From: Nostocoides sp. HKS02
GTDB lineage: Bacteria > Actinomycetota > Actinomycetes > Actinomycetales > Dermatophilaceae
Assembly: GCF_009707485.1 (NCBI RefSeq)
Contig: NZ_CP046121.1
Location: 2,294,001-2,358,000 of the forward strand
Direction: 5' to 3'
DNA: 64,000 bases
The notes below the pieces were generated by a model. That model saw only the letters and a program-made list of their open reading frames with translations. It had not been told where the DNA came from and did not search any database. Positions 25,656 through 35,011 of this stretch are shown one piece after another; the stretch's first letter is position 1; the number at the start of each line of letters is the position of its first letter. A program made the position numbers and the translations under genes.

Positions 25656-26468
25656 TCAGGCCGTCGGCTGCTCCGCCGCGGCTTCTGCGGTCTGATCGGC
25701 CGGCTGGAGGAGGTTGAAGACCGCGCCCTGCGGGTCACGCGCCACGACCATCCGACCCACCGGCATGTCGGTGGGCTCGACCAGCAGCGAACCACCGAGC
25801 TCGGTGATGCGCGCGGCGCTCGCGTCGGCTGAGTCCACCGAGAACCAGACCGCCCAGTGGTTGGGGACCCCCGGCATCTGGGGCGCCGTGGATCCGCCGA
25901 CCTGCTGGTCGCCGACCTGGAACATCGTGTACGCGTAGTCCGGCCCCATCGGCACCGTCACGGCCTGGACCCCCAGGAGCTTCTCGTAGAACGGCAGCGC
26001 CGACTCGGGGTCAGTCGTGACGAGCTCGTTCCAGGTGAGGGCCCCGGGCTCGTTGGCGACCTGGGCACCGATGTGCTCGCGGGCCTGCCACAGGCCGACG
26101 AACGCTCCCGACGGGTCGGCCACGAAGGACATCCGGCCGGCGTCCATGACGTCGAACGGCTCCATGGCCACCGTGCCACCGGCATCCGCGACGCGCGCCG
26201 TGGTGGCGTCGACGTCGTCGACGGCGAGGTAGGTGTTCCACATCGCAGGCACGCCGGCGGCGGCCTGGTCGGGGTTCTGCGGGGCGATCGCGGCGGCGTT
26301 GCGGCCACCGAGCTGGGCCATGGCGTAGACGGGGCCGTCGGGCATCGGCTGCTCGACGAACTCCCAGCCGAGCACGCCGGCATAGAAGGCGCGCGCGGCG
26401 TCCTGGTCAGAGGTCTGGAGGTCGACCCAGCAGGGAGTGCCCTGGGCGTAGGAGGTCTTGGTGGTCAT
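25656..26468 (-). CDS. VOC family protein (two glyoxalase/bleomycin-resistance-like domains)
   Basis: A 270-residue protein made of two vicinal-oxygen-chelate domains (about residues 8-125 and 135-260). Both show the paired beta-alpha-beta-beta-beta wording (WVDLQTSDQDAARAFYAGVLGWEF in part; TWNELVTTDPESALPFYEKLLG in part). Metal ligands and substrate cannot be assigned with confidence. ATG at 26468 has AGGAAAGG upstream. It sits downstream of the SRPBCC/DinB-fusion gene and ArsR gene on the same strand and may be co-regulated with them. Confidence 0.9.
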   Translation of the reverse strand: MTTKTSYAQGTPCWVDLQTSDQDAARAFYAGVLGWEFVEQPMPDGPVYAMAQLGGRNAAAIAPQNPDQAAAGVPAMWNTYLAVDDVDATTARVADAGGTVAMEPFDVMDAGRMSFVADPSGAFVGLWQAREHIGAQVANEPGALTWNELVTTDPESALPFYEKLLGVQAVTVPMGPDYAYTMFQVGDQQVGGSTAPQMPGVPNHWAVWFSVDSADASAARITELGGSLLVEPTDMPVGRMVVARDPQGAVFNLLQPADQTAEAAAEQPTA

Positions 26469-26490
26469 CGTCGTATGCCTTTCCTGGATG

Positions 26491-26520
26491 TGATGTGCGT
26501 GGGTGTGATGTGCGTGGGCG
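26491..26520. repeat. Tandem 15-bp repeat between VOC and SRPBCC genes
   Basis: TGATGTGCGTGGGTG (26491-26505) is followed by TGATGTGCGTGGGCG (26506-26520). It lies 22 bp past the VOC start and 22 bp before the neighbouring stop. Confidence 0.75.
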
Positions 26521-26542
26521 TGGCGTATGCCGTGGGGTCGCG

Positions 26543-27526
26543 TCAGGCGGCGCGACCGGAGAGGGCCACGAGGCGGTCGAGCGCACCGGCGCGCTCGGCG
26601 ATCTCGACGGCGGGGTCGAAGGAGCCCCCCTCGCGGGCGCCGGGGATGATCTGCTCGCCGAGGTCGTGGACGTACTGCGCGACCTCCTCCGAGACGTGGA
26701 GGTCCTGGCCGGTCGCCTGCGCGAAGTCCCACGCGTGGAGGAGGTACTCGAGGTTGAGGATGCCGACCGCCATGGCGGCGGGCAGGTCACGCTCACCGGC
26801 ACGGACGGTGCCCTCGAGGCCGCGGACGGCCCACGCCTCGTTGACCTGCTGGGCGACCTCGGCGACCGCCGCCTCCAGCGAGGGCTGCGGCGTGCGCGTG
26901 ACCTCGAGGCCCGCGAGGCCCCCGACGAAGGCGAGCGTGCCGAACAGGTGCTCGGCGAGCTGGTGGACGGTGAAGTCCTTGCACGGCGTCGGCTTCTCGC
27001 GGTCGGCCGCGGTCACCGGCAGCAGCACCCGCTGGAGGACGGCCAGGGTCGCGTCGGCGCTGGTCAGCGGGTCGAGGTGCTGGGGTGCCCAGGCCCACTC
27101 GTCGGCACCGGCGTCGCCCTGCGTGGCCGCCCGCTCGAGGCGCTCGAAGAAGTGGTTCCAGCCCTCGAGGTGGCTCGCTGCCTGCTCCTCGGTGAGACCC
27201 TCGTGCACCAGCCGGACCATCGTGCCGCCGTCGGCGGGCTCCAGGGTCACGGTGACGGTGGAGTCATCGGGGGCGAGGTCGCCGTCGCCCTCCCAGCCCC
27301 AGCCGAACACGATGCGCTCGCCGGGGACGACCTCGCGGTAGGTCCCCCGAGCGATGTGTCCGGGCACGACGGTGAAGCGGTACTCCCCGCCGGCGCGGAG
27401 GTCGACGCGCGAGGCGATGGTCTTCCAGCGGCGCAGTCGTTCGGGCTCGGTGATGAGGGCGAACGCCTCCTCGGGGGGAACCGGGAGGAACGCGGTCTTC
27501 TCGGCGGTGACGGTGGCGGTGGTCAT
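26543..27526 (-). CDS. SRPBCC (AHSA1-like) domain fused to a mycothiol-type DinB/TIGR03086 domain
   Basis: Two-domain protein of 327 residues. Residues about 5-135 match activator-of-Hsp90-ATPase-like SRPBCC proteins (AFLPVPPEEAFALITEPERLRRWK in part, later LEGWNHFFERLE). Residues about 150-327 match the DinB/maleylpyruvate-isomerase N-terminal family TIGR03086, with PTPCKDFTVHQLAEHLFG and its metal-type histidines and LEYLLHAWDFAQATG. ATG at 27526. Genes of this kind are usually next to and controlled by an ArsR regulator, as here. Ligand unknown. Confidence 0.88.
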   Translation of the reverse strand: MTTATVTAEKTAFLPVPPEEAFALITEPERLRRWKTIASRVDLRAGGEYRFTVVPGHIARGTYREVVPGERIVFGWGWEGDGDLAPDDSTVTVTLEPADGGTMVRLVHEGLTEEQAASHLEGWNHFFERLERAATQGDAGADEWAWAPQHLDPLTSADATLAVLQRVLLPVTAADREKPTPCKDFTVHQLAEHLFGTLAFVGGLAGLEVTRTPQPSLEAAVAEVAQQVNEAWAVRGLEGTVRAGERDLPAAMAVGILNLEYLLHAWDFAQATGQDLHVSEEVAQYVHDLGEQIIPGAREGGSFDPAVEIAERAGALDRLVALSGRAA

Positions 27527-27630
27527 GGCGGGCTCCGTTGGTCGGTGATCGAGGGCAGGTGGTGGGTGGTCGTCGGGTTGGGTCGTGCCGTGGTCGTGGT
27601 GTGGGTGGTCGTGGTGTGGTCGCGGGTGGG

Positions 27631-27936
27631 TCAGGGCTGGGCGACGAGCCGGTGGGCATCGGCGACCAGGAGGTCGAGCTCGTCGGTCCAGAACCGGTCG
27701 ATCTCGGCACGGAGCCGGGCGATCCCGCCGGGAACGACGCTGTAGAAGCGCTGGCGCCCGTCCTTGCGGGCGACGACGAGACCGGCGTCGGACAGTACGA
27801 GCAGGTGCTGGGAGATCGCCGAGCGGGTGACGGGGAACTCGTCGGCGAGCTCGGTGACCGATCGCGGGCCCGACGCGAGCAGCTGCAGGATGCGCCGGCG
27901 GTTGGGCTCGGCGGCTGCGCTGAGGGCGTCGGTCAC
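27631..27936 (-). CDS. ArsR-family transcriptional regulator
   Basis: Winged-helix regulator of 101 residues: AAAEPNRRRILQLLASGPRSVTELADEFPVTRSAISQHLLVLSDAGLV (in part) is the canonical ArsR helix-turn-helix, followed by the wing KDGRQRFYSV. There is no metal-binding ELCVCDL-type motif, so it belongs to the SRPBCC-associated, metal-independent group. GTG at 27936 lacks a ribosome binding site and begins seven bases after a -10 element, so translation is probably leaderless. Likely represses itself and the downstream SRPBCC and VOC genes. Confidence 0.93.
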   Translation of the reverse strand: MTDALSAAAEPNRRRILQLLASGPRSVTELADEFPVTRSAISQHLLVLSDAGLVVARKDGRQRFYSVVPGGIARLRAEIDRFWTDELDLLVADAHRLVAQP

Positions 27937-27973
27937 GAGTAATACGTTAGTCGTGACTAACGCATTTGGTCAA
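27937..27973 (-). promoter_or_regulatory. Leaderless promoter with ArsR operator
   Basis: Minus-strand TTGACC (27973-27968) and TAACGT (27949-27944) are 18 bases apart, and the GTG start follows seven bases later. A perfect 8-bp inverted repeat, CGTTAGTC-GT-GACTAACG (27945-27962), overlaps the -10 and the spacer, where a repressor would block polymerase. Confidence 0.7.
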
Positions 27974-28020
27974 GCGGCGGCGACCGGGAGGGGTGGGGTG
28001 GGGCGCCGGCGAGCCGACGC

Positions 28021-28065
28021 GGGGCGCTACGGCGCGGGGCGCTACGGCGCGGGGCGCTACGGCGC
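28021..28065. repeat. Three tandem copies of a 15-bp repeat at the TetR gene 3' end
   Basis: GGGGCGCTACGGCGC is repeated exactly at 28021-28035, 28036-28050 and 28051-28065. The first-read copy encodes the last residues and stop of the TetR gene; the others are downstream of it. Each unit contains GCGC-TACG-GCGC, a small palindrome, so the array could fold and act as a terminator. Confidence 0.85.
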
Positions 28066-28650
28066 GAGGTAGCGCTGGATGGCCGGCCCGACCAGCCGGG
28101 CCAGGTCATCGTGCGAGGCGTCGACCACAGCCGGGAACTCCACGATGTACCGCATCACGGCCAGCCCCACCATCTGCGAGGCGGCCAGGCCGGCCCGCAG
28201 CTCGAGGTCCGGCACCGCCGAGCCGTCTGCGCTCAGATGTCGCAGGACCCGGCCGAAGATCTCGCGGGTGAGGAACTCGCGGAGCATGCGGGTGGCGTCC
28301 GCGTGGGTCAGCGCTGAGCGGATCAGGGCCTGGAACCGCTCCCTGCCCTCGGGAGCGTCCCAGACCGCCAGGAAGGTGCGCACCAGCGCCTCGCCCACCT
28401 GGTCGCGCGGGCCGTCGACGATCCGACTGATGAGCAGCGCTGGGTCGGCCGGGATGTCCATCACCGCTGCGAACAGCTGGGGCTTGCCCCCGAAGTAGTG
28501 GTGCACCAGGGCCGGGTCCACCTCGGCCCGGCGCGCGATGCCGCGCAGCGACGTGGCGTCGTACCCCGCGTCGGCGAACTCCGTGCGGGCCGCGTCGAGG
28601 ATCGCCGCCCGGGTGTCGACCCCGCCGGGGCGTCGGCCCCGCGGACTCAC
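28057..28650 (-). CDS. TetR/AcrR-family transcriptional regulator
   Basis: One-component repressor of 197 residues. The DNA-binding part is TRAAILDAARTEFADAGYDATSLRGIARRAEVDPALVHHYFGGK (shown in part), which is the standard TetR helix-turn-helix; the C-terminal ligand domain resembles the TetR_C_17 type with NADSEY-like helix ends not resolvable here. GTG at 28650 overlaps the stop of the upstream isomerase-like gene. It could control that gene, but ligand and target are unknown. Confidence 0.9.
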   Translation of the reverse strand: MSPRGRRPGGVDTRAAILDAARTEFADAGYDATSLRGIARRAEVDPALVHHYFGGKPQLFAAVMDIPADPALLISRIVDGPRDQVGEALVRTFLAVWDAPEGRERFQALIRSALTHADATRMLREFLTREIFGRVLRHLSADGSAVPDLELRAGLAASQMVGLAVMRYIVEFPAVVDASHDDLARLVGPAIQRYLAP

Positions 28651-29474
28651 TGCTGGTCCCCCGTCGACGGCGTCATGGCCGAGGCGAGGTGCAGCCTCGC
28701 GAACGCCAGGGACTCGGCCAGGTCGAGGTCGCGCTGCTCGGGCGTCACCTTGCGAGTGCTGACCTCCACGACGACCGATCCCGAAAACTCTGTCGCGGCA
28801 AGGAACTCGAGGAACTCCGCACATGGCTGGGCGCCGCGGCCCGGCACGAGGTGCTCGTCCTTGAGCGACCCGAGCCCGTCGGCGAGGTGGACGTGCGCGA
28901 GCCGGCTCCCCAGCACGTGTGCCATCTCCATGGCGTCGGAGCCGGCGGTCGCCGTGTGGGACAGGTCCAGCGTGACGTTGTCGTAGGCCTGGGGCACCGG
29001 GTCCCAGTGCGGGAGGTAGGCCTCGAACTCACGCTGACGGGCCCGCCACGGAAACATGTTCTCGACCGCCAGCCGGATGCCCGTCTCGTGCTCACGCACG
29101 GCGATGCCCTCGACGAAGTCGCGGGCGTACTCCTTCTGCCAGCGGAACGGCGGGTGCAGCACGACCGTGTCGGCCCCGACCTCGTGGGCGAGCTCGATGG
29201 ACTTGTCGACCTTCGACCACGGCTCCGGCCCCCAGATCCGCTGGGTGAGCAGCAAGGTGGGCGCGTGCACGGAGACGACCCGTATGCCGTGCAGCTCCGC
29301 GAGCGCGGCGAGCGCCCCGGCCTCCTGGGACACCGGGTCGGTCCAGACCATCACCTCGACGGCGTCGTAGCCGAGGCGGGCGGCGGTGGCGAAGGCGCCC
29401 GCACATCCCTCGGGATAGACCGAGGCGGTCGACAGGGCCACCGTGGCACCGGGGATCGAGACCGCCGAGGACAT
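28647..29474 (-). CDS. Sugar phosphate isomerase/epimerase family protein (AP endonuclease 2-like TIM barrel)
   Basis: A 275-residue xylose-isomerase-like TIM barrel. Strand ends carry plausible metal ligands: AVEVMVWTDP, VVSVHAPT, VVLHPPFRW, LAVENMFPW, VTLDLSHTA, HVHLADG and VVVEVST. These are the Glu/His/Asp positions used by the family. Reaction unknown; members include inositol, hydroxypyruvate and sugar epimerases. ATG at 29474. It lies 24 bp from ppx on the same strand and is coupled to the TetR gene below. Confidence 0.88.
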   Translation of the reverse strand: MSSAVSIPGATVALSTASVYPEGCAGAFATAARLGYDAVEVMVWTDPVSQEAGALAALAELHGIRVVSVHAPTLLLTQRIWGPEPWSKVDKSIELAHEVGADTVVLHPPFRWQKEYARDFVEGIAVREHETGIRLAVENMFPWRARQREFEAYLPHWDPVPQAYDNVTLDLSHTATAGSDAMEMAHVLGSRLAHVHLADGLGSLKDEHLVPGRGAQPCAEFLEFLAATEFSGSVVVEVSTRKVTPEQRDLDLAESLAFARLHLASAMTPSTGDQQ

Positions 29475-29498
29475 GTCGTCGAGCCTAGCGAGCCCGCC

Positions 29499-30425
29499 TC
29501 AACGCAGGGCGTCGAGCCGGTTGAGGATGACCCCCTCGCGCAGCGCCCACGGACAGATCTCGAGGCGGTCGATGCCGAGCAGGTCCAACGCAGCCTCGGC
29601 GACGAGCGCGCCGGCCAGCAGCTGTTGCGAGCGCCCCGCGGAGATCCCGGGCAGCCGGGCCCGCTCCGTCGCGGTCATCCCCGCCAGCCGACCGACCAGA
29701 GCCGCGAGGTCGGCGCGCGCCAGCTGGCGCACGGCATACGGGCCGTCGCTGCTGGGCGCCGCACCGAGGGCTCGGGCGAGCGAGCGCATCGTCTTGGAGG
29801 TGCCCACCGCGCGGTCCGGGACGCCCGCCTTGGTCAGCGGGCGCGCGGCTCCGGCGAGTCGCTGGCGGATCTCGCGCCGCGCGGCGCGGACCACCTCGGC
29901 TCCGGGTGGGTTGCCGGGCAGGAGGTCTCGCGTCAGCCGGCCGGCGCCGAGCGGGAGCGACACCGCCGCGTCGGGCTCCTCGTCCATGCCCGCCGCGAGC
30001 TCGAGCGAGCCACCACCGATGTCCACGACGAGCAGGGTGCCGCTCGACCAGCCGAACCAGCGCCTGGCGGCGAGGAAGGTCAGCCGCGCCTCGTCCTCGC
30101 CCGAGAGCACCTCGAGACGCACCCCGGTCTGCTCGCGCACGCGCAGGAGGACCTCCTCGCCGTTCGGCGCCTCGCGGATGGCACTCGTCGCGAAGGCCAT
30201 GACCTCCTCGACGCCCTGGTCCTCGGCGACGGTGAGGCACTCGCGGATGAACCGGACGAGCGAGTCCTCGCCGGACCGGGCGATGTTGCCGTCGTCGGTG
30301 ACGTGCTCCGAGAGCCGCAGCTCGATCTTGTGGGACGTGGCGGGCAGCGGCTGGGCCCCGCGGTGGGCGTCGACGACGAGGAGGTGGACCGTGTTGGATC
30401 CGACGTCGACCACCCCGAGGCGCAT
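29499..30425 (-). CDS. Ppx/GppA phosphatase family protein (exopolyphosphatase-like)
   Basis: Actin-like ATPase-fold phosphatase acting on polyphosphate or pppGpp, 308 residues (single Ppx/GppA module, the short actinobacterial Ppx1 type). Phosphate-1 motif [15 protein letters not shown] at residues 5-19 and phosphate-2 motif [13 protein letters not shown] near 130 are clear, plus [13 protein letters not shown], a conserved block. ATG at 30425, divergent from the Cys-rich protein gene with 32 bp between. Confidence 0.93.
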   Translation of the reverse strand: MRLGVVDVGSNTVHLLVVDAHRGAQPLPATSHKIELRLSEHVTDDGNIARSGEDSLVRFIRECLTVAEDQGVEEVMAFATSAIREAPNGEEVLLRVREQTGVRLEVLSGEDEARLTFLAARRWFGWSSGTLLVVDIGGGSLELAAGMDEEPDAAVSLPLGAGRLTRDLLPGNPPGAEVVRAARREIRQRLAGAARPLTKAGVPDRAVGTSKTMRSLARALGAAPSSDGPYAVRQLARADLAALVGRLAGMTATERARLPGISAGRSQQLLAGALVAEAALDLLGIDRLEICPWALREGVILNRLDALR

Positions 30426-30457
30426 GGCGCCACCGTAGCGGGACGTAGGGTTGCCCT

Positions 30458-31267
30458 GTGGCTGAGACCCCGCTCGACACCGCCCGCATCTGGGTCGAGT
30501 TCGCCGACCCCGCCGACACCACCGAGGTTCCGCAGCGGTTCCGCTGTGACCTCACCTGGCTGACCTCGAGCTGGACCTGCATCTTCGGCAGCGGGTGCAA
30601 GGGCATCTACGCCGACCGGCCCGATGACGGGTGCTGCACCCTGGGCGCACACTTCACCGACGACGACGACGTCAAACGGGTCAAGGCCGCGGTCAAGGAG
30701 CTCGGCGAGGACGAGTGGCAGCTCCACCCCGGCAGCACCAAGCAGTCCGCGTGGACCGAGACCGAGGACGGGGCGCTCAAGACCAAGGTCGTCGACGGCG
30801 CCTGCATCTTCCTCAACCGTCCGGGCTTCCCCGCCGGCGCCGGCTGCGCCCTCCACCAGCACGCGGTGCTCACCGGCAAGCCACCCCACACCGTCAAGCC
30901 GGATGTCTGCTGGCAGCTGCCGATCCGCCGCACCTATCGCACGGTCGAGCTGCCCGACGGGTCGACCTGGCAGGAGGTCACGATCACCGAGTACGACCGC
31001 CGTGGCTGGGGGCCTGGCGGCCACGACCTCGACTGGTACTGCTCAGGCAACCCCGAGGCCCACGTGGGTCGCGAGCCGGTCTACCGCAGCAACCGCGGTG
31101 AGCTCGTCGAGCTCATGGGCGAGCCCGCGTATGCCGAGCTGGAGCTCCGCTGCGAAGCCCACCTCGCCAGCGTCAAGGCCGCGCGAAACGCCTACTCCCG
31201 CAAGATGCTTCCCCTCCTCGTGCACCCGGCGACCCTGGCCGCCCAGGACGCTCGCAAGCGCGCGTGA
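30458..31267 (+). CDS. Cys-rich conserved protein, possibly metal binding (YkgJ/DUF3109-like cluster)
   Basis: A 269-residue cytoplasmic protein whose cysteines suggest a metal site: Cys30, Cys41, Cys47 and the pair Cys59-Cys60 in [17 protein letters not shown] and DDGCCTLG, followed by [29 protein letters not shown] and LRCEAH. The spacing is reminiscent of zinc- or iron-chelating YkgJ-type clusters, but I do not recognise a precise family or reaction. Start is GTG at 30458 (no strong ribosome site seen). The downstream methyltransferase overlaps by 4 bp (GTGA), suggesting a joint function. Confidence 0.8.
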   Translation: MAETPLDTARIWVEFADPADTTEVPQRFRCDLTWLTSSWTCIFGSGCKGIYADRPDDGCCTLGAHFTDDDDVKRVKAAVKELGEDEWQLHPGSTKQSAWTETEDGALKTKVVDGACIFLNRPGFPAGAGCALHQHAVLTGKPPHTVKPDVCWQLPIRRTYRTVELPDGSTWQEVTITEYDRRGWGPGGHDLDWYCSGNPEAHVGREPVYRSNRGELVELMGEPAYAELELRCEAHLASVKAARNAYSRKMLPLLVHPATLAAQDARKRA

Positions 31268-31953
31268 ACGAGCCCACGCGCAGCCCCAATATCTGGGACA
31301 CGCCCGACGTCTACGAGGTCGAGAACCTCGGCGTGGACCGGGCCGGGGTGATCGAGGAGGCCATGGCGGCGCTGCACCCGTTCGACGGGGCCGACCTCGT
31401 CGACGTCGGGTGCGGCAGCGGGTTCCACCTGCCCCGGTTCCTCGCGCTCGGCTGCGCGTCGGTCGTGGGGGTCGAACCCCACCCGCCGCTCGTCGAGCTG
31501 GCGCAGGAGCGCGTCGCCGGCCTGCCCGGCGTTCGGGTGGTCGAGGGTGTCGCGCAGGCACTCCCCCTCGCGGATGACTCGGTCGACCTCGCACAGGCCC
31601 GTTGGGCCTACTTCTTCGGTGCGGGCTGCGAGCCGGGACTCGCCGAGCTGGAACGCGTCCTGCGACCCGGCGGCACGGCATACGTCATCGACAACGACGC
31701 CACCCGGTCGACGTTCGGGCGGTGGTTCGCCCGCGCCTACCCGTCCTACGACCCGCTCGCGGTCGAGCGCTTCTGGGCGCGCCAAGGGTGGTCGCGCGAG
31801 CGGCTCACGATCGCCTGGACGTTCGACTCGCGGGCCGATTTCGAGGAGGTCGTGCGCATCGAGTTCCCCGAGACGGCGGCCGAGGGGATCCTCGCCGAGC
31901 ACGAGGGCTCAGCGGTCGACTACGCCGTCAGCCTGTGGCACCGTCAGTTCTGA
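31264..31953 (+). CDS. Class I SAM-dependent methyltransferase
   Basis: Methyltransferase of 229 residues. Motif I is [15 protein letters not shown], the acidic end of strand 2 is VVGVEPH, and the motif III region is [17 protein letters not shown]. Fold and order are typical of the Methyltransf_11 group. Target unknown; coupling to the Cys-rich protein is the only hint. GTG at 31264 overlaps the previous stop. Confidence 0.9.
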   Translation: MNEPTRSPNIWDTPDVYEVENLGVDRAGVIEEAMAALHPFDGADLVDVGCGSGFHLPRFLALGCASVVGVEPHPPLVELAQERVAGLPGVRVVEGVAQALPLADDSVDLAQARWAYFFGAGCEPGLAELERVLRPGGTAYVIDNDATRSTFGRWFARAYPSYDPLAVERFWARQGWSRERLTIAWTFDSRADFEEVVRIEFPETAAEGILAEHEGSAVDYAVSLWHRQF

Positions 31954-31987
31954 CCGAACCACGTTCTCACCAGACCAGGGAGGCCCC

Positions 31988-32413
31988 ATGAGTGGACACG
32001 TCGCCACCGCCAGCGTCGACATCGCCGCACCACCCGAGCGGGTGTGGGAGGCCATGACCGACCCCGAGCAGGTGGCCCAGTACATGATGGGCAGCCTGGT
32101 CGACAGCGACTACCAGGTCGGGAGCCCGATCACCTGGTCCGGCGAATGGGAGGGCAAGGCGTACCAGGACAAGGGCGAGGTGCTCGAGGTCGAGCCCGGC
32201 CACGTCCTCGAGGTGACGCACTACAGCCCCATGACCGGCGACGACGTCCCTGAGAACTACCACCGGGTCCGCTACGAGCTGACCGCCGCGGGCGAGGCCA
32301 CCTCGGTGCGGCTGACCCAGGACGGCTGCGACACCCCCGAGCAGGCCGAGCAGTTCTCGCAGAGCTGGCAGGGCATGCTCGATGGCCTGAAGAACGTCGC
32401 CGAGTCGGCCTGA
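31988..32413 (+). CDS. SRPBCC family protein (AHSA1/polyketide-cyclase-like)
   Basis: A 141-residue single START-like domain: ATASVDIAAPPERVWEAMTDPEQVAQYMMG (in part) at the N-terminus, WSGEWEGKAYQDKGEVLEVEPG in the middle, and the amphipathic C-terminal helix GMLDGLKNVAESA. The fold encloses a hydrophobic ligand cavity; no ligand can be named. ATG at 31988 has GGGAGG upstream. It follows the methyltransferase by 34 bp and ends at a strong hairpin. Confidence 0.9.
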   Translation: MSGHVATASVDIAAPPERVWEAMTDPEQVAQYMMGSLVDSDYQVGSPITWSGEWEGKAYQDKGEVLEVEPGHVLEVTHYSPMTGDDVPENYHRVRYELTAAGEATSVRLTQDGCDTPEQAEQFSQSWQGMLDGLKNVAESA

Positions 32414-32428
32414 CCTCCCGCGTATCGA

Positions 32429-32463
32429 TGCCGCAACGCCCGGCTGTCCCGGGCGTTGCGGCA
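32429..32463. terminator. Hairpin terminator between SRPBCC gene and radA
   Basis: Fifteen perfect base pairs (32429-32443 with 32449-32463) and a five-base loop, without a T-run. It is placed just after the SRPBCC stop and before the radA promoter. Confidence 0.65.
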
Positions 32464-32507
32464 CCAACAGGACGCGGGTGTCGGTACGCCCCCGTAGGTT
32501 GTCGCCC

Positions 32508-33893
32508 ATGGCAGTGAAGACCACGACCAAGTCGAGCGGGTTCCGCTGCTCCGAGTGCGGGTGGACCACGGCCAAGTGGGTGGGTCGCTGCGGCGAGTGC
32601 CAGGCCTGGGGCAGCGTCAGCGAGCTCGGCGCGGTCACCGTCCGCACCACGTCCGCGGCCCGGGTCGAGCGCCCGGCCGTTCCCATCGGCCAGGTCGACG
32701 CCCGCCGCGCCGAGGCCCGCAGCACCGGCGTCGGCGAGTTCGACCGCGTGCTCGGCGGCGGCCTCGTGCCGGGCGCCGTCGTGCTCGTCGCCGGCGAGCC
32801 GGGCATCGGCAAGTCGACCCTCCTGCTCGACGTGGCAGCCCGTGCGGCCCGCCAGGGCGACGGCACCACCGTCCTCTACGTCACAGGCGAGGAGTCAGCC
32901 GCCCAGGTGCGGATGCGCGCCGAGCGCATCGAGGCGATGGCCGCCTCGCTGTTCCTGGCCAGCGAGACCGACCTCGCCACGGTGCTCGGCCACATCGACG
33001 CCGTGCAGCCCGATCTCGTCATCATCGACTCCGTCCAGACCATCGCCAGCGGCGAGGTCGAGGGCGCGGCGGGCAACGTGAGCCAGGTCCGCGAGGTGGC
33101 GGCCTCACTCATCCAGGTGGCCAAGTCTCGTGGCATCGCCACGCTGCTGGTCGGCCACGTCACCAAGGACGGCTCGATCGCCGGGCCGCGGGTGCTCGAG
33201 CACCTCGTCGACGTCGTCGTCCAGTTCGAGGGTGACCGCCACTCGCGGCTGCGGCTCGTCCGGGCCGTCAAGAACCGTTACGGCCCGACCGACGAGGTCG
33301 GCTGCTTCGACCTGTCCGACGTCGGCATCGTGGGACTGCCCGACCCGAGCGGGCTCTTCCTGTCGCGGGGCACGCTCAGCGTGCCAGGCACCTGCGTCAC
33401 GGTGACGCTCGAGGGCCGCCGGCCGCTCATGACCGAGGTGCAGGCCCTCGTGGCCAAGAGCGAGATCCCCACCCCACGGCGCGCGACCAGCGGCCTGGAC
33501 TCGGCCCGGGTCGCCATGATCATCGCCGTGCTCGGTCGTCGCGCCGGGGCCCCGATCGGCACCCAGGACGTGTATCTGTCGACGGTCGGCGGGGTGCGAC
33601 TGACCGAACCCGCCTCCGACCTCGCGGTCGCCCTCGCGATGGCCAGCGCCCTGACCGACCGTCCGCTCACCGAGCGGTCGATCGCCTTCGGTGAGCTCGG
33701 TCTGGCGGGCGAGCTGCGTCCGGTCACCGGCATACCCCGGCGTCTGAGCGAGGCCGCGCGCCTCGGCTTCCGCACGGCCTACGTTCCCGCGGGGGTGATG
33801 GATGCCGGCCCCACACCCGAGGGGATGACGGTCGTCGAATGCCCCGATATCCGCCGCGCGGTCGGCGCCGCACTGCAAGCCTCGCCCGGTTAG
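32508..33893 (+). CDS. radA: DNA repair protein RadA
   Basis: RecA-like ATPase that promotes branch migration during recombination, 461 residues. Order: N-terminal zinc finger ([18 protein letters not shown], four cysteines), Walker [10 protein letters not shown], Walker B region VIIDSV, the RadA-specific KNRYGPT motif, and a C-terminal Lon-protease-like domain ([17 protein letters not shown]). ATG at 32508; a possible upstream GTG at 32478 lacks support. It is followed directly by disA, the usual arrangement; in Bacillus RadA regulates DisA. Confidence 0.96.
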   Translation: MAVKTTTKSSGFRCSECGWTTAKWVGRCGECQAWGSVSELGAVTVRTTSAARVERPAVPIGQVDARRAEARSTGVGEFDRVLGGGLVPGAVVLVAGEPGIGKSTLLLDVAARAARQGDGTTVLYVTGEESAAQVRMRAERIEAMAASLFLASETDLATVLGHIDAVQPDLVIIDSVQTIASGEVEGAAGNVSQVREVAASLIQVAKSRGIATLLVGHVTKDGSIAGPRVLEHLVDVVVQFEGDRHSRLRLVRAVKNRYGPTDEVGCFDLSDVGIVGLPDPSGLFLSRGTLSVPGTCVTVTLEGRRPLMTEVQALVAKSEIPTPRRATSGLDSARVAMIIAVLGRRAGAPIGTQDVYLSTVGGVRLTEPASDLAVALAMASALTDRPLTERSIAFGELGLAGELRPVTGIPRRLSEAARLGFRTAYVPAGVMDAGPTPEGMTVVECPDIRRAVGAALQASPG

Positions 33894-33934
33894 ACTCGCG
33901 CCAACCGATCCGGCAGCAGCAAGGGGCTCAACCA

Positions 33935-35011
33935 GTGGAACTTCGCGAGGACGACGCGCTGCGCGCCACCCTCGCCGCCGTGGCCCCGGGTACCGAGCTG
34001 CGTGACGGCCTCGAGCGGATCCTGCGTGGGCGCACTGGCGCGCTCATCGTGCTCGGCCACGACCGCACCGTCGAGAGCCTGTCCACCGGCGGCTTCCCGC
34101 TCGACGTCGAGTTCTCGGCGACCCGGCTGCGCGAGCTCGCCAAGATGGACGGCGGCATCGTCCTCGACCGCGAGGCCTCACGGATCCTGCGGGCGGCCAC
34201 CCAGCTCGTGCCAGACCCGTCCATCGAGACCAGTGAGTCGGGCACCCGCCACCGCACCGCAGAGCGGGTGGCCAAACAGACCGGTTACCCCGTCATCTCG
34301 GTGAGCCAGTCGATGCGCATCGTGGCCATCTACGTCGACGGTCGGCGCTACGTCCTCGAGGACTCCAGCGCGATCCTGTCGCGGGCAAACCAGGCCCTGC
34401 AGACCCTCGAGCGCTACAAGTCGCGTCTCGACGAGGTCACCGGCACCCTCTCAGCCCTCGAGATCGAGGACCTCGTGACGGTGCGTGACGTCGCCAGCGT
34501 CCTCCAGCGCCTCGAGATGGTGCGCCGCATCAGTGACGAGATCTCCGGCTACGTCGTCGAGCTCGGGGTCGACGGGCGCCTGCTGACCCTCCAGCTCGAG
34601 GAGCTCACCGGCGGCCTGGGCAACGACCGCGAGCTCGTGATCCGCGACTACCTCCCGCTGGCCAAGGTCAGCCTGAGCGTCGAGCAGGCCATGGCCGCGC
34701 TCGAGGAGCTCACCTCCACCGAGCTGCTCGACCTCTCCGCTGGGGCCAAGGCCGTCGGGTTCACCATCGGCGGCGACGCGCTCGACTCCGCGGTGAGCCC
34801 GTGCGGTTACCGCCTGCTCACCAAGGTGCCCCGGCTCCCCGGCGCCATCGTCGACCGCCTCGTCGAGCACTTCGGCAGCCTCCAGAAGCTGCTCGCCGCC
34901 AACCTCGAGGAGCTCATGGACGTCGACGGCGTCGGCGAGGGTCGCGCCCGGGCCGTCCGCGAGGGCCTGTCGCGCCTCGCCGAGTCGAGCATCCTCGAAC
35001 GCTACGTGTGA
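33935..35011 (+). CDS. disA: DNA integrity scanning diadenylate cyclase DisA
   Basis: Makes cyclic di-AMP from two ATP and stops on branched DNA. The 358 residues equal the family length. The N-terminal DAC domain has the catalytic DGG in KMDGGIVLD and the RHR motif in GTRHRTAER; the middle is a helical spine and the C-terminal part is a helix-hairpin-helix DNA-binding domain ([19 protein letters not shown]). GTG at 33935 follows AAGGGG. The stop overlaps the mutY start, coupling c-di-AMP signalling with base-excision repair. Confidence 0.97.
   Translation: MELREDDALRATLAAVAPGTELRDGLERILRGRTGALIVLGHDRTVESLSTGGFPLDVEFSATRLRELAKMDGGIVLDREASRILRAATQLVPDPSIETSESGTRHRTAERVAKQTGYPVISVSQSMRIVAIYVDGRRYVLEDSSAILSRANQALQTLERYKSRLDEVTGTLSALEIEDLVTVRDVASVLQRLEMVRRISDEISGYVVELGVDGRLLTLQLEELTGGLGNDRELVIRDYLPLAKVSLSVEQAMAALEELTSTELLDLSAGAKAVGFTIGGDALDSAVSPCGYRLLTKVPRLPGAIVDRLVEHFGSLQKLLAANLEELMDVDGVGEGRARAVREGLSRLAESSILERYV

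Noticed and set aside
26491..28065. Short repeats as a CRISPR array
   Set aside because: The repeats are directly adjacent, with no spacers, and there are no cas genes.
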